NCBI RefSeq assembly: GCF_900111295.1 | Contig: NZ_FOGT01000002.1 | Coordinates: 62,001-126,000, forward strand | Direction of reading: 5' to 3' | DNA length: 64,000 nt | Source of the DNA: Salipaludibacillus aurantiacus | Lineage (GTDB): Bacteria > Bacillota > Bacilli > Bacillales > Salisediminibacteriaceae | Part shown: positions 58,753 through 64,000 of the stretch, piece by piece | Numbering within the stretch: position 1 is the first letter of the stretch | How the letters are laid out: every line of letters starts with the position of its first letter | Position numbers and translations under genes: made by a program | The notes under the pieces: generated by a model | What the model was told of the DNA's origin: nothing | Database searches by the model: none | What the model saw: the letters and a program-made list of their open reading frames with translations, nothing else

Positions 58753-59208
58753 TTAATTATCTATTTTTAGTTTCTTTTGAATTTGTTTAAGATGGTGCGT
58801 GTCATGTTTAACAAAGATCTTTATAAAACTTTCCCCTGAAAACTGCCGCTTTCCTTTTCCGATCGTAAATTTTACGTCTTTTCCAAGTCGGGAAAGATTG
58901 TCAGCCAATTCTTTTCTCGTGTTAGTAAATAAATCAATAATAAAGTGCGGGGAGTAGTCTGTTACAGATAATATTGCTTGCTGGTTATGCTGATCGTGGT
59001 CAGGAAAGGGAGGCAACACAGCACCTTTCGACATTTCAGGGACCATTTCTTCCAGATTATATTTATCCCAGTAATAGAGATGTGCCACAATGTCCCTGAT
59101 TGACCACTTCTCTTCTTCAACAGGTTCCATAAACAGTGAACTATGTATTTCTTTTAATTGTGATACCTTATCTATAGTTTTTTCGAATTCCAGCAGCGTT
59201 TTACTCAT
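58753..59208 (-). CDS. DinB-superfamily protein
   Basis: 151 aa; GAGGAGG before ATG. DinB_2/YfiT-type: W-S-I-R-D-I-V-A-H-L-Y-Y-W-D in the second helix and F-V-K-H-D-T-H-H-L-K-Q-I near the end supply three metal-site His. It follows the VOC gene by 20 nt and shares its promoter, which carries an SOS-box-like palindrome; the first DinB of B. subtilis was found as a DNA-damage-inducible gene, so SOS control here would make sense. Fourth DinB-like gene in the window. Confidence 0.87.
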   Translation of the reverse strand: MSKTLLEFEKTIDKVSQLKEIHSSLFMEPVEEEKWSIRDIVAHLYYWDKYNLEEMVPEMSKGAVLPPFPDHDQHNQQAILSVTDYSPHFIIDLFTNTRKELADNLSRLGKDVKFTIGKGKRQFSGESFIKIFVKHDTHHLKQIQKKLKIDN

Positions 59209-59228
59209 AGTTACCTCCTCAAAATAAG

Positions 59229-59618
59229 TTAAAGATTCTCATAAATCTCTATAAGAGCGCCATCAGGGTCTCTGAAATGGGCGACTTTGATTCCCCATGC
59301 AGCCTGTGCTACAGGTTTAGTGACGAACATGACTTTTTCTTTAAGTTCGTTATATTTATCCTCCACACTTTTCACTTTAAAAATGAGAGCCGTCCTGTCT
59401 ATGTGCGGGTCGTCAGGAGAAAAGCGGGTCCCCGCTGCTTCAGCCATTTGCTTCCGTTCAAATAACCCTAATGAGACAGTCCCTACTCTGAATTGACCAT
59501 ATAACGAATTTTCATCTCCCCATGAGACTTCAAATCCTAAAACATCCCTGTAGAACAGGAAACTTTCCTTATAATTATCTGTCAGAAGTCGCGTATGAGT
59601 CAGTTCCAAAACGATCAT
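59229..59618 (-). CDS. VOC-family (glyoxalase-like) protein
   Basis: 129 aa. E-L-T-H-T-R-L-L-T-D-N-Y-K-E-S-F-L-F-Y-R-D-V-L at the start and W-G-I-K-V-A-H-F-R-D-P-D-G-A-L-I-E-I-Y-E at the end give the metal-site His and Glu of the VOC fold. Start uncertain: AAGGGAGAG abuts ATG 59618, so translation may begin at the TTG three codons later. Leads the operon with the DinB gene. A role in detoxifying reactive electrophiles or an antibiotic is typical of the family. Confidence 0.85.
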   Translation of the reverse strand: MIVLELTHTRLLTDNYKESFLFYRDVLGFEVSWGDENSLYGQFRVGTVSLGLFERKQMAEAAGTRFSPDDPHIDRTALIFKVKSVEDKYNELKEKVMFVTKPVAQAAWGIKVAHFRDPDGALIEIYENL

Positions 59619-59643
59619 CTCTCCCTTCAACTAAGATACACTT

Positions 59644-59666
59644 ATTATAACAGAACAGGCGTTCTG
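59644..59666 (-). promoter_or_regulatory. LexA (SOS) box next to a -10 element, VOC/DinB operon
   Basis: CAGAACAGGCGTTCTG (59651-59666) is a palindrome with the core GAAC-N4-GTTC and agrees with 12 of 14 positions of the Gram-positive LexA consensus CGAACRNRYGTTYC. On the minus strand it directly abuts TTATAATAAG (59650-59641), whose TATAAT is a perfect -10. LexA bound here would block the promoter. The -35 is poor. Confidence 0.62.
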
Positions 59667-59694
59667 CACGAATGAAAATTCTAATAATTTCTTT

Positions 59695-59727
59695 TATAAA
59701 AAAACAGCCCCCGCTAAGGAGCTTGTT
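59695..59727 (-). terminator. terminator after the sortase gene
   Basis: AACAGCCCC and GGAGCTTGTT form an imperfect stem with T-runs on both sides; on the minus strand seven T follow. It lies ~70 nt after the sortase stop and before the VOC promoter. Confidence 0.65.
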
Positions 59728-59797
59728 TTTTATTTGTATTCTTATGAGCATCCTGTTTTACCTTTTTAATTACCCAGGTGCTTTTAGTGTGTTTGAT

Positions 59798-60355
59798 TTA
59801 TTCACTTGTCTCTACCAGTGAACCCTGCATAATATATCTGTCAGGGGCGGGGCCAATAAAGTCGAAGGGGTAACAAGTAGTAAGAGTAAGGGTTGGTTCC
59901 TCTTTTTCGACAATAACGGTGCGGTCTTCCGCATCGGTAATCCAGATATCTTCAATTTCGTAAGTGTACTCCACTCCTGAATAAGTCACTGTCATTGTGT
60001 CACCAATTTCAAGGTCTCCCATTTCCGTAAACACTGTATCACGGTGGCCGCTAAGTACTGTATGTCCGCCTTGATCGGGAGCCGTCGTCCACTGGCTGAC
60101 ATGCATCCCGACACCCTGGTCCAGACTTTCATCCTCTGTTCCCCAGTACGTCAGATACTTTTTTCCAGTTCCAGGTATCACCAGATCGGCGACATAGTCT
60201 CCTGCAGAAAGGTCCCCTTCTTTTACTTGGGAAGGAGGATCAGTCTCTGCATCAATCGCAACAACACCCTCCGTCCCGCTCCACCATTGATAGAAAAACC
60301 AGCCGGAAAAAGCAAGGGCAAGAACCATTGTCGTTTTTAACAGTAGATTAATCAT
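59798..60355 (-). CDS. class D sortase
   Basis: 185 aa; TAGGAG before ATG. One N-terminal membrane anchor (6-24) and a sortase beta-barrel with H104 (L-S-G-H-R-D-T), C161 (L-T-T-C-Y-P-F) and R173 (A-P-D-R-Y), in the order and spacing of class D enzymes such as Bacillus YhcS. It would attach LPxTG-like surface proteins to peptidoglycan. No sortase substrate is encoded beside it, so the substrate must be elsewhere. Confidence 0.92.
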   Translation of the reverse strand: MINLLLKTTMVLALAFSGWFFYQWWSGTEGVVAIDAETDPPSQVKEGDLSAGDYVADLVIPGTGKKYLTYWGTEDESLDQGVGMHVSQWTTAPDQGGHTVLSGHRDTVFTEMGDLEIGDTMTVTYSGVEYTYEIEDIWITDAEDRTVIVEKEEPTLTLTTCYPFDFIGPAPDRYIMQGSLVETSE

Positions 60356-60495
60356 TTTCCAAACACTCCTAAATAAGGACTAATCGTTTTATTTCGGCAC
60401 TTAAGCGTTTCCAGATTAATAGCTTAATTCTATCATATGGAAAACGTGTTTGCCTATTTGTCTATCGGCAGTCTCCTCTTTTCCCAATAGATTAT

Positions 60496-60524
60496 AAAAG
60501 GGTGCCCGCGCGGCACCCTTTTTT
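60496..60524 (-). terminator. terminator of the FMN oxidase gene
   Basis: AAAAGGGTGCC / GGCACCCTTTT, an 11-bp stem with 5-nt loop, T-run on both strands; 30 nt after the oxidase stop codon. Confidence 0.85.
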
Positions 60525-60549
60525 CAGGAAGTTTTAAAAGATTAGAGCA

Positions 60550-61701
60550 CTACACTCTCTTAAGGGCTTTCGATCTGAGCTCCTGAATGGACGATCGGCC
60601 TGAGAGTCCCATCGTCAAATCAAAATCGGCAAGAAGATTTCTCAGCACCTGTTTAACTCCGTCCTCACCTGCAAGAGCTAGTCCATACATGTAAGGCCGC
60701 CCCACTAGAACTGCTGAAGCACCAAGAGCCAAAGCTTTAACCATATCGGATCCTCTTCGGATGCCGCTGTCCATTAACACGGGGACTTTCCCATCAACCG
60801 CTTCAGCTATTTCAGGGAGGACATCAATTGCCGGCACAACACTTCCTACTTGTCTTCCTCCGTGGTTACTGACAATAATTCCGTCCATTCCATGCTGTAA
60901 AGCCTGTTTAGCGTCGTCAGGATGGAGAATTCCCTTTAACACGATCGGCAGTGTTGTCTGGGATTTCAGAAATTCCAGGTCCTCCCATGTCAAAGAAGGA
61001 TCGCCGAAAATACCTGCCCAAAGCTTTATGGCTTCTTTCATATCCTCTTCCGGCGGTTTTTCAAGACGGGAACGGAACACCGGATCGTGCAAATAGTTTC
61101 CAATTCCTTCTCCTTGCAGAAAAGGCAGGTAAGTATTTTCTATATCTTTTTCACGCCAGCCCAGCATCGTGGTGTCGAGGGTCACCACAATCGCCTTATA
61201 CCCGGCAGCCTCCGCTCGTTTAACCATGCTTGCTGCAATTTCCCTGTCCTTGCTCCAATAAAGCTGGAACCAGTGATTATCCGTTTCTGCAGCTTCCATC
61301 GTTTTTTCCAGTGGAGAAGTTGCCGCTGTGCTGGAGATAAACGGAATACCCATTTCAGAAGCGGCTCTGATACTTGCAAGCTCTCCTTCAGGATGAATAA
61401 TTGACTGGACGCCAATTGGGGCACACAGTAACGGGAAAGGAATCCTGCTTCCAAACAGCTCAACACTTAAATCTCTTTCAGAAGTGTCCCGCAGCATGCG
61501 CGGAACAATCTCATACTTTTCAAAAGCGAAGGTGTTTCTCCGCGCATCAGTTGGAGAGCCGGCAGAGGCAGCTACATAATAATACGCTTTTTCCTCCAGA
61601 TTCTTTTTTGCTTCCAATTCCAGTTCTTCAAAAGACACAGGGATAATGTTCTCTTCCATATGCTGGTACACTTTTAACTGTACATCGTTTCCAAAACCCA
61701 T
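60550..61701 (-). CDS. FMN-dependent alpha-hydroxyacid oxidase (lactate monooxygenase/oxidase-like)
   Basis: 383 aa from ATG 61701 (GAGGGG ten bases upstream; frame extends to 61755). TIM-barrel FMN enzyme: Y-V-A-A-S-A-G-S near 40, P-R-M-L-R-D, A-P-I-G-V-Q-S, Q-L-Y-W-S-K-D, T-L-D-T, catalytic S-N-H-G-G-R-Q near 278 with Lys in V-L-K-G-I, and D-S-G-I-R-R-G. Close to the lactate 2-monooxygenase / (S)-2-hydroxy-acid oxidase group. Oxidises lactate, glycolate or a longer 2-hydroxyacid with O2. Monocistronic. Confidence 0.9.
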   Translation of the reverse strand: MGFGNDVQLKVYQHMEENIIPVSFEELELEAKKNLEEKAYYYVAASAGSPTDARRNTFAFEKYEIVPRMLRDTSERDLSVELFGSRIPFPLLCAPIGVQSIIHPEGELASIRAASEMGIPFISSTAATSPLEKTMEAAETDNHWFQLYWSKDREIAASMVKRAEAAGYKAIVVTLDTTMLGWREKDIENTYLPFLQGEGIGNYLHDPVFRSRLEKPPEEDMKEAIKLWAGIFGDPSLTWEDLEFLKSQTTLPIVLKGILHPDDAKQALQHGMDGIIVSNHGGRQVGSVVPAIDVLPEIAEAVDGKVPVLMDSGIRRGSDMVKALALGASAVLVGRPYMYGLALAGEDGVKQVLRNLLADFDLTMGLSGRSSIQELRSKALKRV

Positions 61702-61811
61702 TCGTTCACTTCCCCTCTTCCAATTAATAGAACTTTCTGTCAACTCTAACACCATATATTGGAAGATTCAAGACTATTTTAAAAAGATGGATTTTTTGAA
61801 AGGGCGGGGAA

Positions 61812-62258
61812 TTATAAGAACCTGAACTTACGCACCAATAATAAATAAAAGAAAGTCAGCATAATTCCGGCCAAATAGGTCAGGGAAGTATAAAACAAAT
61901 TCCAGTTATTAAGATAAATGACTTTGCCAAACGTCACAGCAGTAAACTCAAGGGCTACTCCCCCGCTAATTGAAAAAATTAACAAGACCCAGTCTTTTAT
62001 GATGTTCCTTATCTTAATGTAAGCAAATAAACATGCAAGCATGGGGAAATATCCGATGTTAATTGGAAGTGTCGCCCACGAAGCATTTTCTAGAAAAGGA
62101 GTCACCATCCAAAAGACTTCCTGCCCCAAGTCATTAATTAAAAAGGCCAGCGCAATTCCAAAAGGGACAAACAATAAGACTATTTTCGGGACTCGTTTAT
62201 ATAGATAAATGAGTATGACCCAGGGAATGACTGTTCCTAAAATAATATTCACTAACAT
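61812..62258 (-). CDS. CBO0543-like membrane protein
   Basis: 148 aa from ATG 62258 (AAAGGAG eleven bases upstream; an in-frame GTG at 62270 overlaps the site). Five hydrophobic segments with I-L-G-T-V-I-P-W-V-I-L-I-Y-L-Y-K-R near the start and conserved L-E-F-T-A-V, as I recall for the Clostridium/Bacillus CBO0543 family. Function unknown. The region upstream is repeat array 2. Confidence 0.75.
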   Translation of the reverse strand: MLVNIILGTVIPWVILIYLYKRVPKIVLLFVPFGIALAFLINDLGQEVFWMVTPFLENASWATLPINIGYFPMLACLFAYIKIRNIIKDWVLLIFSISGGVALEFTAVTFGKVIYLNNWNLFYTSLTYLAGIMLTFFYLLLVRKFRFL

Positions 62259-62358
62259 GGTCCGTTTCACTCCTTTACGTTTAGCATAAACATAAAGAAG
62301 CGGAATTATATATTATAGGAGCAGGATGTGGGGTTTAAATGATTGATGACTTGCTGGC

Positions 62359-62834
62359 GTTGGTGCTTCTGCGTGTCGTTTGCTTGCTCTTCGCAGGTAA
62401 AGAGTGCTATCCCCGTAGCACCAACTTGCATGCCGACACTCACTTCCTCATTCATACTCTCACTTACTCGCTTTTTCTTCCTGATACGTTTGTTGGTGCT
62501 ACACTCGTTGCACCTACCCGTCTGTCGACACTCCCTTCCTCACTCATACTCTCGTTTACTCGCTTTTTCTTCCTAATACATCTGTTGGTGCTACCGCCGT
62601 TGCACCTACCGCTCTCCACCTCCTTACTTACTCACTCTGGCTCTCACTTACTCGCTTTTTCTTCCTGATACGTTTGTTGGTGCTACACGCGTTGCACCTA
62701 CCGGACTTTCAACACTCTCTTCCTCACCCATACTCTTGCTTACTCGCTTTTTCTTCCTGATACATTTGTTGGTGCTTCTGCGCCGCGTTCGCTTGCTCGT
62801 CGCAGATAAAGATTGCTACCCCCGCTGCACCAAC
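62359..62834 (-). repeat. tandem repeat array 2: 92-bp period, hairpin core, long and short forms
   Basis: Five cores begin with GTTGGTGC at 62359, 62492, 62584, 62676 and 62768. The inner three are short (26 nt, GTTGGTGCTAC ... CGTTGCACCTAC) and 92 nt apart. The first and last are long (67 nt): they carry 41 extra nt, including a nested CTGCG ... CGCAG pair, between the same GTTGGTGC and GCACCAAC ends; without those 41 nt the first interval (133) also becomes 92. The linker TCGCTTTTTCTTCCTGATAC is shared with array 1. No coding function; lies between two minus-strand genes. Confidence 0.9.
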
Positions 62835-62863
62835 CCGCCTGCACCCTTTCCTGCCAACCAAAA

Positions 62864-62886
62864 AAAGGCCCGTTTAACGGACCTTT
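62864..62886 (-). terminator. terminator of the alpha/beta hydrolase gene
   Basis: Minus strand AAAGG-CCGTT / AACGG-CCTTT with two mismatches, then seven T; it overlaps the stop codon by two bases. Confidence 0.7.
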
Positions 62887-63736
62887 ATTTTAGAAAATCG
62901 AGAATGTGGCGGTTTACGATGTCTGGCTGTTCGTGATTTACCCAGTGGGTGGCTTCTCCCACAAAGACGAGATCGCCGTCAGTCAGGAAATCGAGACTGG
63001 TCTTAGCGGTTTCCGTACTGAGGAACTGGTCGCCGATCCCCCATATGATCTTAGTTTTTACGCTTATTTTATCCTTCGGAATGTCGGCATACCAGATAGC
63101 CCGGTACCAGTTGAGCATAGCTTGGAGACTGCCTTTTTGCGACCATGCTTCCGTGTATCTTTCAAGATCGGTCGCTGAAAACGTCCCTGGCTGGCTTGAA
63201 GCCTTAAGAGCTTCGCGCATCTGTTTATAGCCGTCTGTGGCAAAGAGTGATTCCGGTACTTTTGGAATCTGGAAAAATAACATATATGAACTTTTAAGCC
63301 ACTGTGGCGGGTAGCGGCGCATTGTTTTTTCCATTGCCCCGGGATGGGGAATATTGATGGCAATCAGTTTGTCGACGTATTCCGGTTTGGTGGCGGTCAA
63401 ATACCAGGCGACCGCCCCGCCCCAGTCGTGCCCGGCAATGACTGCTTTGTTTTTTCCGAATGCTTCTATAAGGCCGGTAATGTCATCGCGCAGTTTGTCA
63501 ATTGTATAATTCTTTACCCCTTCAGGTTTCTCGCTTAAATTATAGCCTCGTTGATCGGGCACGACTACTCTGTAGCCAGCATTTACAAGCGGTTCAATTT
63601 GGTTTTTCCACCCGTACCAGAATTCCGGAAATCCGTGCAGCAAGACTGCAAGCGGTCCGTCCTCGGGCCCTGCTACAGCGGTATGCAGGGTGATACCATT
63701 TGTGTCCACAAACTGAAAATCGATATCTACAGTCAT
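62885..63736 (-). CDS. alpha/beta hydrolase, epoxide hydrolase-like
   Basis: 283 aa from ATG 63736 (AAGGAGAGG six bases upstream; TTG 63742 would overlap). Oxyanion motif H-G-F-P-E-F-W-Y-G-W near 34, nucleophile elbow A-G-H-D-W-G-G with Asp near 104, late His in A-T-H-W-V-N-H-E-Q-P. An Asp nucleophile with H-G-F-P-E is typical of epoxide hydrolases and fluoroacetate dehalogenases rather than esterases. Soluble. Substrate unknown. Confidence 0.9.
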   Translation of the reverse strand: MTVDIDFQFVDTNGITLHTAVAGPEDGPLAVLLHGFPEFWYGWKNQIEPLVNAGYRVVVPDQRGYNLSEKPEGVKNYTIDKLRDDITGLIEAFGKNKAVIAGHDWGGAVAWYLTATKPEYVDKLIAINIPHPGAMEKTMRRYPPQWLKSSYMLFFQIPKVPESLFATDGYKQMREALKASSQPGTFSATDLERYTEAWSQKGSLQAMLNWYRAIWYADIPKDKISVKTKIIWGIGDQFLSTETAKTSLDFLTDGDLVFVGEATHWVNHEQPDIVNRHILDFLK

Positions 63737-64000
63737 TTGCAACCTCTCCTTATCCCTATTATGCCTTTTTCTTCTTTAAAAATTAGAAAATGTCCTGTCA
63801 GAAAAGCCCCTTCCCCTTTATTTTGGTTGTAAACCCCAGTTTCATTAGCGCTTTACCCCTTTAACATCCCGTACCATCTCATCTGTTTATTTTACGGCTT
63901 TTCACAGGTCTCCTAATCGACATAAGAATTGGTAAAAACCATAATTTTTCCAAAAATATGTTTATTAAGCAACCGAGCAAGGAATATACTAATAGATTTC

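Noticed and set aside
62343-62936. Forward frames of 66-109 codons across array 2
   Set aside because: Repeat-derived translations with no ribosome sites, repeated F-F-L-I-H/R-L-L-V-L peptide from the linker.

Overview
The window looks like chromosome of a spore-forming low-GC Gram-positive bacterium of the family Bacillaceae. Starts are preceded by strong AGGAGG-type ribosome sites and GTG/TTG starts are frequent. The gene set is typical of that group: a SasA/YwaC-type small alarmone synthetase, RsbR-type STAS protein, YhgE/Pip exporter, three DUF421/YetF proteins, DUF2512, CtaG-like and DUF2243 proteins, manganese catalase, class D sortase and subtilases. I cannot name a species. No rRNA, tRNA, CRISPR array, intact transposase or prophage was seen. 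It is a mosaic of short operons with many small pseudogenes and several kinds of intergenic repeat.

Layout. 0-5.6 kb: partial hypothetical gene, Ntn amidohydrolase, prolyl-hydroxylase-like oxygenase, two-domain cupin protein, frameshifted zinc-ribbon gene, small membrane proteins. 5.9-11.5 kb: secreted serine hydrolase, MtnE-like aminotransferase, secreted subtilase. 11.6-18.2 kb: lipoprotein, DUF421, three DinB-superfamily proteins, two membrane proteins. 18.4-24.5 kb: a SdhA/FrdA-like flavoprotein with a 2Fe-2S protein, divergent from two Asp/Glu-racemase-superfamily genes, followed by a GAF histidine kinase and NarL-type regulator; these may form one metabolic/regulatory module. 24.6-29.1 kb: an SDR / QueA-paralog / VOC operon and an ECF sigma factor with a membrane anti-sigma candidate.

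29.3-36.2 kb: SasA, a two-component system, a 91-bp tandem-repeat array, and YhgE. 36.3-44.2 kb: STAS proteins, methyltransferase, DUF421, CtaG/DUF2243, PAP2, RNase H-like, GNAT. 44.2-48.1 kb is a gene graveyard: a LD-carboxypeptidase remnant, a chimeric SDR/thiolase pseudogene next to an intact 3-hydroxybutyrate dehydrogenase, and others. 48.1-52.1 kb: TrmO, VOC, then a GntR regulator in front of an M24-fold protein whose metal ligands match the DMSP lyase DddP in spacing. 52.1-64 kb: GNATs, SDR, DUF421, Mn-catalase, GrpB, a VOC/DinB operon behind a LexA-like SOS box, sortase D, FMN alpha-hydroxyacid oxidase, a second tandem-repeat array related to the first, and an epoxide-hydrolase-like protein.

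The least explained structures are the two related repeat arrays (91 and 92 bp periods, hairpin cores), a dispersed ~65-bp intergenic repeat, the flavoprotein/racemase module with a cysteine-less isomerase-like protein, and the DddP-like protein. Family assignments come from reading the translated sequence and from memory of the families; no database search was possible.
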